Shown: piece after piece, positions 28,908 through 37,285 of the stretch | Layout of the letters: the number at the start of each line of letters is the position of its first letter | How positions within the stretch are numbered: the first letter of the stretch is position 1 | From: an uncultured Lamprocystis sp. | GTDB taxonomy: Bacteria > Pseudomonadota > Gammaproteobacteria > Chromatiales > Chromatiaceae | Reading direction: 5' to 3' | NCBI RefSeq assembly: GCF_903933125.1 | Contig: NZ_CAIZIZ010000045.1 | Location: forward strand, 1-37,290 | DNA: 37,290 nt | Position numbers and translations under genes: made by a program | Notes under the pieces: model-generated | What the model was told of the DNA's origin: nothing | The model's input: only the letters and a program-made list of their open reading frames with translations | Databases searched by the model: none

Positions 28908-30059
28908 CTATCGGCTCTCGATCAGATGCTTGCGCAGCAGTTCCTTTTTGATCTCCTCATAGGTCTGCTTGTCGATATAGTTGTTCTTGTACAGCGACTC
29001 CGCCTCTTTGAGCTTGCGTTTGAGTTCATCGCCCGCTGCCGGACCCTTGGGCGGCACCGGGGCTGCCGCCGCCGATTTGTCCAATGACGGTATCCGCAGG
29101 GTCGCGCCGACGTTGAGGACATTGGCGTATTTCACCGTGTCCCGGTTGGCGGCATAGATGACGGGCCAGCGCGTCGGATCGTTGTAGAACGCCAGTGCGA
29201 TCCGCGACAGGGTGTCCCCCGGCTTGACGACATAGGTGCTCAGTGTCTCGGTCTTGACCGGTTCGGGTTCCATGTTCGGATCGAACTTGGAGTATTTCCC
29301 GATGATTCGGGCCAGAGTGCCGTTGTTCTTGATCTTCGTCAGAAACTCATTGATGAAGCCAAGCAGGTCGTTGTCCGCTTTGTTGACCCCGATGCCGTAC
29401 TGATCGGCCGACAGGGTGCCGTCCAAGACGAGGAGACCAGGGTTTTGAGAGGCATAGTGCTCGAGAAACACCTTGTCGTTGATGAGCGCATCCGTCTTGC
29501 CGCCGGTGAGCGCGGCATAGGTATCGGCGGTCGCGGTCACCAGGAAAAAATTGGCACCGGGCATCAGTTCGCTGATGAGCCGTTCGCCCGTACTGCCGCG
29601 GGTCGCCGTGACTGTCTTCCCGGTGAGATCCTTATAACTCTTGATCCGATCCTGGTCCTTGGCTCTGATCATGACCGCCAGTCCGGTCGTGAAATAGGGG
29701 TCGGAAAAGTCGATCACCTCCAGCCGCTCACGAGTAATGGAGAAGCTGGAGATCACCACATCCACTTTCTGTTTGAGCAGCAGCTCTTCGCGGGCTTTCG
29801 CGCCGGGGAGAATGGTCCACTCCGGTTTGACGCCCAGCGCATCGGCCAGCGCTCGCCCGAGGTCCGGATCGATGCCGACCAGTTCTCCGCGTTTGTCCCG
29901 GTACTGGATGGGCGGAATGTCATCCCGGATGCCGATGTTGATCACCCCGCTGCTCCTGATCTCAGCGAGACCGCGCGCTTCGGCGAGGCTCCACGGGAGC
30001 AGAATCGGTGCCAGGCCGAGGACAACGAGCAGCAACAGCCGGCGGTTGCGTGATTTCAT
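28908..30059 (-). CDS. Periplasmic solute-binding (SBP_bac_3) protein fused to LysM
   Basis: This 383-residue protein has a signal peptide (residues 1-28). A family-3 solute-binding domain (about 30-265) follows, with INIGIRDDIPPIQYRD, GIDPDLGRALADALG, DVVISSFSITRERLEVIDFS and GTLARIIGKY. Next come a LysM domain (about 278-326; YVVKPGDTLSRIALAFYND and NVLNVGATLRIPS) and a C-terminal SHOCT-like helix pair (SLYKNNYIDKQTYEEIKKEL). Such domains bind amino acids or small ligands; LysM would tether the protein to peptidoglycan, so this is a fixed sensor or scavenger rather than a free transport protein. No permease gene is nearby. AGGAG lies over the end of the preceding gene, 10 bases before its start, so it is co-transcribed with the zinc-ribbon/FGE-like gene and divergent from the tubulin-like gene. 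Confidence 0.88.
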   Translation of the reverse strand: MKSRNRRLLLLVVLGLAPILLPWSLAEARGLAEIRSSGVINIGIRDDIPPIQYRDKRGELVGIDPDLGRALADALGVKPEWTILPGAKAREELLLKQKVDVVISSFSITRERLEVIDFSDPYFTTGLAVMIRAKDQDRIKSYKDLTGKTVTATRGSTGERLISELMPGANFFLVTATADTYAALTGGKTDALINDKVFLEHYASQNPGLLVLDGTLSADQYGIGVNKADNDLLGFINEFLTKIKNNGTLARIIGKYSKFDPNMEPEPVKTETLSTYVVKPGDTLSRIALAFYNDPTRWPVIYAANRDTVKYANVLNVGATLRIPSLDKSAAAAPVPPKGPAAGDELKRKLKEAESLYKNNYIDKQTYEEIKKELLRKHLIESR

Positions 30060-30069
30060 CGCATGCTCC

Positions 30070-30981
30070 TTAATTGGCTGCCGGATCGGCGTCGCGGCAG
30101 GTTCGGAATCCGATGTAGTGATGATAGGTGCCTTTGGTGCCGAGGCGGTTCACCCGCTTCAGATCGGCGAGCGGGCGGCCTTCCCGGTCCCAATACCAGT
30201 AACCCCCCAGGAAAGCGGCCTCTTCGGTTCCCGAATCCACCCATTCGCTGACATTGCCAACCATATTGAGCAGGCCGTGGCTGTTCTCGTCGCGGTCATC
30301 GCTGACGCTGCGGGGCTTGTCCATGGTACTGCCGCCCAGCGCGGCCTTGGCGGGGTCGCTCAACTCATCACCCAGGGCAAAGAGCCATTCGCTTTCCCGG
30401 CACAAGCGTTTGCCGCTCTTTTCGGCGAATCGTTTGGCGTTCTCCCAGGTGATGTCGACCACCGGCAGGTCATCGGTGAAGCCTTTGGGGGAACGGTAAC
30501 CAGGGAACGCTGACCGATAGTCGCCGACGCTCACTTCAGTTCGGTCGATGAAAAAATCGGCGAGCTTGACCATATTCGGATCAACCGCCGCGGCAGGGGG
30601 CGGCGGCGGACCGGGTTCCGCTTGGGGCGGCGGGAGAACAGGCTCCGCTTGGGGCGGTGCCGGCAGCACCGATTCTGTCCGCGGCGGCGGCGGCTCCATC
30701 GGCTCCGCGACCGCCGGTGGTTCCGGTGCGGCCGCGGGCATCAGGTAGTCCCACAGGAACGTCATCGCCGCCACGGCGATGGCCGCCAGCACGACCAGGG
30801 CGATGACGCCGCCGATCAGCTTAGAGCGGTCCTTTCCCGGCTGGCTCACCATGAGACCCCGGCCGCATTCCGTGCAGACCGGCGCTGCACCCTCGGGGAT
30901 GCTGACGTCGGCCCCCGTGTCGGCCAGGGTGCAATTTCCGAAATTGGTGCATTTGCCGGTGCGGCCGGTCTGTTCGGCCAT
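30070..30981 (-). CDS. Zinc-ribbon, single-helix, Pro-rich, formylglycine-enzyme-like protein
   Basis: GGAGG precedes the ATG at 30981; the 303-residue product has an N-terminal four-cysteine region (KCTNFGNCTLADTGADVSIP ... PVCTECG) that could bind zinc in the cytoplasm. One membrane helix follows (about 57-79, LIGGVIALVVLAAIAVAAMTF), then a Pro/Glu-rich periplasmic stalk (82-130), and finally an FGE-sulfatase (SUMF1) fold domain (about 135-300). That domain has FIDRTEVSVGDYRSAFPGY, LPVVDITWENAKRFAEKSGK, RLCRESEWLFAL, LLNMVGNVSEWV and YHHYIGFRTCRD. FGE-type domains often serve as binding modules; I cannot tell whether the copper-site cysteines of true formylglycine enzymes are present. A role as a transmembrane connector between cytoplasm and envelope fits the architecture. 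Confidence 0.85.
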   Translation of the reverse strand: MAEQTGRTGKCTNFGNCTLADTGADVSIPEGAAPVCTECGRGLMVSQPGKDRSKLIGGVIALVVLAAIAVAAMTFLWDYLMPAAAPEPPAVAEPMEPPPPRTESVLPAPPQAEPVLPPPQAEPGPPPPPAAAVDPNMVKLADFFIDRTEVSVGDYRSAFPGYRSPKGFTDDLPVVDITWENAKRFAEKSGKRLCRESEWLFALGDELSDPAKAALGGSTMDKPRSVSDDRDENSHGLLNMVGNVSEWVDSGTEEAAFLGGYWYWDREGRPLADLKRVNRLGTKGTYHHYIGFRTCRDADPAAN

Positions 30982-31188
30982 GGTCAACCTCCGAAAACGG
31001 ATGCCGATGAACGGACAGGACATCCGAACGGCGGCTACACAACATGATGCGTGATCATAGCGACGCCGGGAGCGGCGGGCAAGGACGCATGACGAATCAC
31101 GGGCGCTTGCCCCATAATCACCCGACAGCCGGGCGCTCCCCACGGGGACAGGCTGTCAACTTGCCCTGTTTAACCCTGAGAATCGGCT
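30982..31188. promoter_or_regulatory. Divergent control region of the tubulin-like locus
   Basis: The 207 bp between the FGE-like gene and the tubulin-like gene must hold both promoters. CATAAT near 31113 is a possible -10 element for the plus strand. GCCGGGAGCGGCGGG and CCGACAGCCGGGCGC are G/C-rich and could form weak structures. No clear operator was recognised. Confidence 0.4.
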
Positions 31189-34188
31189 ATGAAGAACCAC
31201 CTGGTCATCGGTCTGGGCGGCACCGGGGGCAAAATCCTCCGTGCCCTGCGCAAGAACGTCTTTCAGGAGTACCGCGGCAGCGAGCCCGACCAGGTCAGGC
31301 TGCGCTATCTGTATGTCGATTCGAGCAAGGAGATGATGGCCATCGACGACGCCACCTGGCGTATTCTCGGGGAAAGCGTCCAACTGGCCACCCGCAGTCA
31401 GCTCCTGATCACCGGCGGGAACCTCAACCAGATACTCGACAATATCAGCGGGCATCCGAATATCCAGCCCTGGATCGGCAGCCGCGACCAATGGAAAGAC
31501 ATTCTGAGCAGCATCGTCGGGGAGACCCTGGGCGGCCAGAAACGCCGGCTCGGGCGCTTTCTGTTCGCCTGCAAGGCGCGCCAGTTCAAGGATCAGCTTA
31601 AGCAACTCGCCGGCGAACTCAGCACCGGCGGCGATGCCAGTGTGACCTTCCACGTCTGCTGCGGTCTGGCCGGCGGGACCGGCAGCGGTGCGGTGATCGA
31701 TACGGTGGCGCAGATTCGCGGGCTCTATCGCGATCCGCGCATGTACCGCATCGTGATCTATGCCCTGCTGCCCGAGGAAATTCCGAATCCGAATTGGGAC
31801 ACCGGCAATTACCACGCCAATGGCTATGCTGCGCTGCTCGAATTGAATGCGCTGAGCGTCGGCGCCTATCAGCCCCACGATATCGCCGAGCGGGGTGAGC
31901 GGCTCGCGCTCAGCGATCCGTTCAACGGCTGTTATCTCTTCTCCAATCGCAACGAAAACGGCCTGCAAGTGGACGTCGACAAGACGCTGCCCGGTGTCGT
32001 CGCCGATTTTCTGTTCCAGAAGCTGGTCGCCGTGCGCAATGCGGAGGCGATGAAACTCCTGGAGAAGATGGAGAATGCCGAGAACGGCGACGGCACCGCG
32101 GAGACCCGCCCGGGCAGCACCGCCCCTTTGCGCTCCAAGCGCTTTCTCACCTTCGGTATCAAGCGCCTGGCAGTCCCCGAGATGGAGATCCGGGAATATC
32201 TCACCTACCGCTTCGCCCGCCAGGCCGCCCTGCAACTGCGCTATAACAATTGGGACGATACCTTCGGGTTCCGGGATGAGCCGCGCAACCAGGATTTCGG
32301 CGAGTTCGTGCGCGACAGTCAGACACTGGAGCGCTGGTCGCTGACCGACGAGCACCTGACGCTGTCGCGCGGCATTCTGTCCGAGGAGATCAACAATAAG
32401 AAATGGAAGCCCATCGTCAACGAATGGTTGGATGTGCTGCCGCAACTCATGGGGCTGGTGCAGACTCAGGACGACAAGGTCTGGATTAATGAGATCGATA
32501 AGCTCATGGCGCAGCGCTTCGCGGAAAGTTACCGCGGCCTCGGCGTGCGCAAGTTCTATGAAACCAAACTTCAGGCGCGCAAGGACCATGTCCGTGAATT
32601 GCGCCGCCGGGTCGAGGGCGAGCTGTTCGATGAGTGGAAGAACGGCGTCAAGTCCATGCAGGATATCACCCGGTGTCTGGCTGCCCTCATCGCCGCGCTG
32701 GAAGAGCGGCTGCTGGGCACGGACGACCGCATCACCCGCGCCAAGAACAACGCCGACAGCGCCGAACAGCGGGTGGCGGTCAATCGGGCCGACTATGCGC
32801 AGGTCGGTCTGGTCTCGCAACTGCTCGGCAAGCGCCGCAACCTGCTCGATCTCCAGGGCGAGGCGCTGCGGGAACTCTATACCGCCCGCACCCAGGCGGA
32901 AGCCTGGGCCTTCGCCAAACGCTTGCTTCAGGAAGCCGTCAACGAGTTCAATGCGCTGGCGGCCGACGTCGCGGCCTGCACCCGGCTGGTGGATGAGTCC
33001 ATCAAGGAATTCAAGGAGCGCATCGACGCGCGCATCAACGATGGTGAAACACCTGATCTGCGCCAATCACTGGTGCGCTTCTACAATGCGGAGAACGTCC
33101 GCGGGTTCGCGCGCGATCTGGAGAAAGACCGCGGCGAACAGACCCGGCAGTCGCAGGCGGTGCGTCTCGCCCTCATCGAACAGATTGCCGCCGATCCGTC
33201 ATTTTCCGCCTTCCAGGCACGGATCAGCCGCCAGCGCTTCTTCGATGTGATGGAGCAGCGCTGTGCGCAAAGCTCACAGGCGGCGCATGACGCGCTGGTC
33301 GCGTCCAACCGTGACCGTCGTCCATTGCTCGGGGTCAACATCATCGGCCAATTGGAGCGGGAGTATTCGGGACGCACCGACGAGCTCAAGAAATTCATTC
33401 ACGATCTGGTCAACCAGGCGGGGAATTTCATCGAGTTCGACTCCCAGGCCGTCACCATGGGCGCGGCCAAGACCAAGGTCTCGCAGTTCCTGGTCATCCT
33501 CCCGGCGACCCCCGAGTTGGCTCAGTTCAGTGAAGACCTGGAGGCTCTGTTCCGCGACAACTTCCGCGGCGACATCCCGGTGGCCATCATCAAGAGCGAG
33601 ACCAAGCCCAATGAGATCACCCTGCTCGGGCTCACCAACCTGTTCCCGCTGCGGCTGGCCAAGGCCACCCGCTTCCTCAAGGAGCAATACGAGCGCCGTC
33701 TTGCCCAGGTCGACAATCCGGACCGGCTGAAGCTGGAGTTGCACGGCGAAGGCGACGGCACCCAGTGGCCCGAGATTGTCCTGGCCGATGAACGCGCCCA
33801 ACGCGACAAGGCCCTGCCGTCCCTGCTGCTGGCCAAGGCGCTGGGCCTCATCAGTACCGTCACCAGTCCGACCACGGGCCTCAACGAACTTTACCTGATC
33901 AGCGAAGACGCCGACGGCCTGCCGGTGCGCACCCGCCTCGGTAAGGGGCTGCCGGAGGTGTTCGAGACCATCGACCTCGCCGCCGCGCAACGGCTCGTCG
34001 ATGCGACCCAGGCGCAGTTGGCGGGAGACGCCTTCCGGCACGTCGACCAGCGTGCCGCGCTCCAGGCCGCCGTGCGTGATGAGTTGAAGCAGATCCTCGC
34101 CGAGCGGCGCAACGACTTCGAAGACCCGGTCTATCGCCGCTTCGAGGCGGCGGCGCGCGGGGCGATTCAGATTCTTAAGGGCGGTTGA
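31189..34188 (+). CDS. Large tubulin/FtsZ-superfamily GTPase (Tubulin_2-like)
   Basis: This 999-residue protein starts with a Rossmann-type nucleotide-binding fold: HLVIGLGGTGGKILRALRK (residues 4-22) and, at 162-167, the GGTGSG core of the tubulin signature within CGLAGGTGSGAVIDTVAQI. A large tail follows the GTPase-like half. Residues about 504-620 are strongly helical and coiled-coil-like, and 660-990 form a further alpha/beta region. The overall plan matches the Tubulin_2-type proteins annotated in many bacteria, which are related to FtsZ and tubulin and proposed by comparative genomics to remodel membranes or form filaments; experiments are few. No signal peptide or membrane helix is present. 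It is divergent from the FGE-like/LysM gene pair and stands alone on its strand. GTP binding is inferred from motifs; polymer formation is unproven. Confidence 0.85.
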   Translation: MKNHLVIGLGGTGGKILRALRKNVFQEYRGSEPDQVRLRYLYVDSSKEMMAIDDATWRILGESVQLATRSQLLITGGNLNQILDNISGHPNIQPWIGSRDQWKDILSSIVGETLGGQKRRLGRFLFACKARQFKDQLKQLAGELSTGGDASVTFHVCCGLAGGTGSGAVIDTVAQIRGLYRDPRMYRIVIYALLPEEIPNPNWDTGNYHANGYAALLELNALSVGAYQPHDIAERGERLALSDPFNGCYLFSNRNENGLQVDVDKTLPGVVADFLFQKLVAVRNAEAMKLLEKMENAENGDGTAETRPGSTAPLRSKRFLTFGIKRLAVPEMEIREYLTYRFARQAALQLRYNNWDDTFGFRDEPRNQDFGEFVRDSQTLERWSLTDEHLTLSRGILSEEINNKKWKPIVNEWLDVLPQLMGLVQTQDDKVWINEIDKLMAQRFAESYRGLGVRKFYETKLQARKDHVRELRRRVEGELFDEWKNGVKSMQDITRCLAALIAALEERLLGTDDRITRAKNNADSAEQRVAVNRADYAQVGLVSQLLGKRRNLLDLQGEALRELYTARTQAEAWAFAKRLLQEAVNEFNALAADVAACTRLVDESIKEFKERIDARINDGETPDLRQSLVRFYNAENVRGFARDLEKDRGEQTRQSQAVRLALIEQIAADPSFSAFQARISRQRFFDVMEQRCAQSSQAAHDALVASNRDRRPLLGVNIIGQLEREYSGRTDELKKFIHDLVNQAGNFIEFDSQAVTMGAAKTKVSQFLVILPATPELAQFSEDLEALFRDNFRGDIPVAIIKSETKPNEITLLGLTNLFPLRLAKATRFLKEQYERRLAQVDNPDRLKLELHGEGDGTQWPEIVLADERAQRDKALPSLLLAKALGLISTVTSPTTGLNELYLISEDADGLPVRTRLGKGLPEVFETIDLAAAQRLVDATQAQLAGDAFRHVDQRAALQAAVRDELKQILAERRNDFEDPVYRRFEAAARGAIQILKGG

Positions 34189-34250
34189 AGCCGTGTCCCA
34201 AAAAATGGTGTAGATAAGTCTGCCATTTCATCGCCTGAACCGCCTGCGGA

Positions 34251-34631
34251 TCAAGACCCGACCTCGGCCCGATAGCGCCAGCCTCGCGCCTCGGCCAAGA
34301 CGCGCAACTGCTTGGCCTTGCCCTCGACCTGCCGCTTCTGAAAGGCGGAAAAGTCGATGACCGCATGCTCGGGGAAGGGAGCGGGATCAGGTCGCGCAGG
34401 CAAGTCGAGCCCTGCGCACTCGGCAACGGTTACGGCCTGAACACCGCTGGATTGGAACCCCAGGCTGCCCGTGAAGTGCGCATAGGCGGCGCTGGGGTTG
34501 ATCAGATCTCCGTCGTAGACCGAAAGACACCCCGCGTCCTTGGGGGTGGGACGGAACGCTTGGGAGGAGACGCGGCCGTCTTGGATGAAGTTGCGATTAA
34601 TCTGGCGCAACAGTTCGGTTTCGGCCTTCAT
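34251..34631 (-). CDS. Conserved hypothetical protein of 126 residues
   Basis: I recall this small family as a recurrent hypothetical protein; its name and function are unknown to me. Visible blocks are LLRQINRNFIQDGRVSSQAF, RPTPKDAGCLSVYDGDLI, AVTVAECAGLDLPARPDP and PFPEHAVIDFSAF. It overlaps the end of the upstream 379-residue gene by 4 bases (ATGA), is cytoplasmic, and ends with a basic helix (KAKQLRVLAEARGWRYRAE). It belongs to a minus-strand run starting with an HsdM fragment and an ATPase. Toxin-like, antitoxin-like or defence roles are possible from context only. Confidence 0.7.
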   Translation of the reverse strand: MKAETELLRQINRNFIQDGRVSSQAFRPTPKDAGCLSVYDGDLINPSAAYAHFTGSLGFQSSGVQAVTVAECAGLDLPARPDPAPFPEHAVIDFSAFQKRQVEGKAKQLRVLAEARGWRYRAEVGS

Positions 34632-35767
34632 GCGCGCTCCACAGCAAGTCCCTGCTGCTGCTCAATTTCCGCAGTGATCATGGCCCAAGCCACGGGTTGC
34701 GCCAAGTCCAGTTCCTTCCAGTCGTCGACGTGGGTCCCGGTGTCAAGTGAATGCCACTCGCCGGCCCGGCGATCCAGGTCGATTTCCAGGCTAATCTCAT
34801 GAGTGCCGAGCGACCATTCTGCTTGGACGCCTCCTTCGGCAGTGGGATAGAGATAGGGTGGCGGGAGCAGGTCCGGGTAGTGTGAGCCAAAGCACCGGGC
34901 GAGCCAATCCAAGCCCTGCGGGCTAGGGGCGAATCCGCGGCCGTCGAGCCAGCCGTTTTTTAACCCACGCAGGTCGTCCAGCCTGGCCGCCACGTCGTTG
35001 GCGTCCAGGATGCCGATGTGCTCGACCTCGGCCAAGCCCTGCAGCCGTTCGTTGCGGTTGAACCGCCCGATGCCCCTCACTTGCACCCGGGTGCCCTTCT
35101 GGAACCCATTGAACGCTTCCAAAACCGTCGGCAGGTGTTGCAGAGCTAGGGGTGAAGTGACCCGCGGGCCGTTGGTCACCTGAAGATCGAAGGTCATGCG
35201 GTCTTGGTCGGCCTCCGGGATGGTGCCGCGCAACGTGACCTCTTCGGTCAGTTCGCGCGTCTGGGATGAGGCGAGCAAGAGTTTGCGACGGCTGGAGCGG
35301 GTCAGACGCGCCGGGCGATTCACATTCCGGGGATCGAAGATAATGGCCTCGCCCTCGCGCAGACTGCGGCCGATGCGGTCGAAATAGCCGAGCAAGGACT
35401 CAGGAAGGTAGTCCGAAATACGGCCGTCGCGGTTGGCGGCATCAATGGCCCCAAGGATGTGCTCGCGGCCCTGCTCGAAATAGACTTGACTACCGGGTGG
35501 GAAGAACCCGTCTGATTGGGCAAATAAGTCGATCCGCGGGATAGCGCTGCCCGGCTCGACCGCCGTCAGCTTGAGTGCGATGCCGTCGGTGAAGCCGCGG
35601 GGAGTGCGCTTTCGGTCCTCGTGATCCTGGAGATAGCGCCATTTGGCAACCTCAATGACCATTTCCTCCAGCACGGCCAGGTCCTTGAGCAGTTCCAGCG
35701 GGATCGCATGCGCGTCGAAGCGCTCACCCTCCATGCGCGGGCTCAAGAAAGGGATGGGATCGATCAT
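34628..35767 (-). CDS. Conserved hypothetical protein of 379 residues
   Basis: I do not know a function for this protein. It is cytoplasmic, with an N-terminal block DAHAIPLELLKDLAVLEEMV and EVAKWRYLQDHEDRKRTPRG, then GFTDGIALKLTAVEPGSAIP, a middle beta-rich region (about 175-260), and a C-terminal part containing LRGLKNGWLDGRGFAPSPQG and YLYPTAEGGVQAEWSLGTHE. The GW.DG...APSP...P.PEGG..EW pattern recurs in many small prokaryotic proteins linked to toxin-antitoxin or phage context. Its start codon has the same upstream string as the ATPase gene (CGGAGGT.ACCGCATGATC), suggesting both starts derive from a shared or duplicated leader. It lies just 4 bases after the ATPase stop and so is co-translated with it. 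Confidence 0.72.
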   Translation of the reverse strand: MIDPIPFLSPRMEGERFDAHAIPLELLKDLAVLEEMVIEVAKWRYLQDHEDRKRTPRGFTDGIALKLTAVEPGSAIPRIDLFAQSDGFFPPGSQVYFEQGREHILGAIDAANRDGRISDYLPESLLGYFDRIGRSLREGEAIIFDPRNVNRPARLTRSSRRKLLLASSQTRELTEEVTLRGTIPEADQDRMTFDLQVTNGPRVTSPLALQHLPTVLEAFNGFQKGTRVQVRGIGRFNRNERLQGLAEVEHIGILDANDVAARLDDLRGLKNGWLDGRGFAPSPQGLDWLARCFGSHYPDLLPPPYLYPTAEGGVQAEWSLGTHEISLEIDLDRRAGEWHSLDTGTHVDDWKELDLAQPVAWAMITAEIEQQQGLAVERA

Positions 35768-35771
35768 GCGG

Positions 35772-36860
35772 TTACCTCCGATCGGAGAGCTTCATCGTAT
35801 CGGGGATGCCGACATCGCGCAGCGGCCGAGTCTTGGTCACCCCGGTGACCTCACGCTCCAGGAGGAGGCCGCGGTCGCCGCCGAGATAGTCGATCACCTC
35901 GGCGTGGTGAGAGACGATCACCACCTGCGGCAGCCCGTCGCCGATGGCATCCTCAGCGCAAAGGAGCCATGGCTGAATCTCCGCGGCCGCCAGGAAATTG
36001 TCAGGCTCGTCCAGGAAGAGAAAACGCCCGGACTTATCCAGGAAATGGAGCAGGCCGTAAAGGACCAGGAGTACGCGTTGGCCGTCGGATAGCTCTTCGA
36101 GCGCCAACTCGTATTCTTCCTTACCGGAACCGAAGACCGCCACCAGTGTCCTGGCCTCAGACCCAACCTTTTCGAGCCTGAGCTTCTGGAAGCCTGGGAT
36201 GGTCGCCTGGAGAACCGCCCGGTAGTCAAAGCTGTCTCCGTGCTCCTGAAGCAGATGCCGGTACCAGGATGAAAAATTCTCCCCATTGCGACTGAGGGCC
36301 TGGCTCTCTTGGGGGGTATCGTTGACGAATGCGGCCGGGTTCAACCGGCAGACCTGGACCCTGCGCATGAGTTCAAGAAAGGCCGTCAAGCGCTGGTTAT
36401 CGTGGCGCGGCGGCACGCGGGCAAGGGCAGATTCGCTCCACTCAGCCGCGAACATGGGTCCCTCGCTGAGATTGTCGCGATACAGCTGTACGTCACCGTT
36501 CTCAAACAGGAACAGAGGTCCATCCGGAACTGCGAGTCGCTCTTCGATAATCCGCGCCCGGCGTCCGCCCGATTCGTGCTGAACCTTGAGGCGGTAGCGC
36601 ATTTCCTCGCCGCCGACCTGGATGTGTAACTCGACGACTTGGGTGTCACGGTCGCTCCAGCGGGTGCGGCTGGCGTAGGGCAGGACGGATTTGTCGTTGA
36701 CCTTGGCTTGCCCGGAAAGCAAGCGCTGCAGCCCATCGACCACATCGAGCACCGACGACTTGCCCGATCCGTTGAGGCCCGCTAACAGGTTGAAATTCTC
36801 AAGCTTCAGTTCGAAGTTCACCAGGCAGCGGAAGTTATCGACATAGAGGCGCGTGATCAT
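35772..36860 (-). CDS. AAA/SMC-like ATPase (OLD-type, no TOPRIM domain)
   Basis: This 362-residue ATPase begins with ITRLYVDNFRCLVNFELKLE and has Walker A GLNGSGKSS (about 29-37), a coiled or helical insert, the ABC-type signature LEELSDGQRVLLVLYGLLHF, Walker B FLFLDEPDNFL, and the switch histidine in VVIVSHHAEVIDYL. This is the RecF/SMC/OLD-like class used in several phage-defence systems (for example Gabija GajA, Septu, PARIS), but here no TOPRIM nuclease is fused and the partners are the two hypothetical proteins downstream. The start overlaps an HsdM N-terminal fragment (ATGA). Likely a DNA- or nucleotide-sensing motor of a defence module; that is inferred from family and context. All ATPase motifs are intact. 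Confidence 0.85.
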   Translation of the reverse strand: MITRLYVDNFRCLVNFELKLENFNLLAGLNGSGKSSVLDVVDGLQRLLSGQAKVNDKSVLPYASRTRWSDRDTQVVELHIQVGGEEMRYRLKVQHESGGRRARIIEERLAVPDGPLFLFENGDVQLYRDNLSEGPMFAAEWSESALARVPPRHDNQRLTAFLELMRRVQVCRLNPAAFVNDTPQESQALSRNGENFSSWYRHLLQEHGDSFDYRAVLQATIPGFQKLRLEKVGSEARTLVAVFGSGKEEYELALEELSDGQRVLLVLYGLLHFLDKSGRFLFLDEPDNFLAAAEIQPWLLCAEDAIGDGLPQVVIVSHHAEVIDYLGGDRGLLLEREVTGVTKTRPLRDVGIPDTMKLSDRR

Positions 36861-37045
36861 GCGGTCACCTCCGATAATAGGGTCAGCACCGCCTGCTTGG
36901 TCGGGGCCAGGATCCAGTCGAAGCGGCGCAGGACCGTCAGCGGCAGGATGACCTTGCGGGGCTCGTTGCGCTTATGGGGACCGCGCAGCAGGTTGCAGAT
37001 GTCCCGGATGAAAGCGGCGAGTTGGGCGTTGGTCTCCGAGTTCAT
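36857..37045 (-). pseudogene. hsdM: N-terminal fragment of a type I methyltransferase (HsdM)
   Basis: The 62-residue product reads LAAFIRDICNLLRGPHKRNE, then RKVILPLTVLRRFDWILAPT and KQAVLTLLSEVTA before the stop. This is the N-terminal helical segment of HsdM-type methyltransferases (FIW..ADLLRG.YK...YGKVILPFTVLRRLD..L..TK), which normally continue for about 450 more residues. Here it ends and its stop overlaps the ATPase start, so the piece was kept or reused as a leader for the ATPase module. No HsdR or HsdS is in the window. It may be translated and even functional as a short protein, or be a relic of a deletion joining a type I locus to the ATPase operon. Confidence 0.75.
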
Positions 37046-37242
37046 GCGCGTCGGTTGGGTTCCGTTGTTCAGGCAGCGCGGCGCGCTGACTTCGGTAACC
37101 AGCCATGATACCCGACGTGGGCGGGCGGCTGGCCTTCAACCTTGCCCGGGCAGCAATTCCAAATTTGGGCGGCACCGCGCGACCTCTGGTGGATGCGGCG
37201 CGCGCGACCGCCGTGCCGAGTCCCCGAGACCGAGCGGCGCGC

Positions 37243-37285
37243 CTTATCCACCCTACAACGGAGCCGGTTTCGTAGGGTGGATAAG
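37243..37285. repeat. Inverted repeat at the window end
   Basis: CTTATCCACCCTAC (37243-37256) and GTAGGGTGGATAAG (37272-37285) are perfect 14-base inverted complements with a 15-base loop. This motif is a common intergenic palindrome in gammaproteobacteria. It lies about 200 bases upstream of the HsdM fragment. Between 37046 and 37242 I see no convincing gene. Confidence 0.75.

Noticed and set aside
31156-33066. A 636-codon open frame on the minus strand
   Set aside because: It lies opposite the tubulin-like gene, has no family signature and no ribosome-binding site; it is the usual antisense shadow in GC-rich DNA.
37243-37285. TTATCCACC strings as DnaA boxes or an origin
   Set aside because: They are arms of a common intergenic palindrome, lack further boxes and have no AT-rich unwinding region or replication genes.
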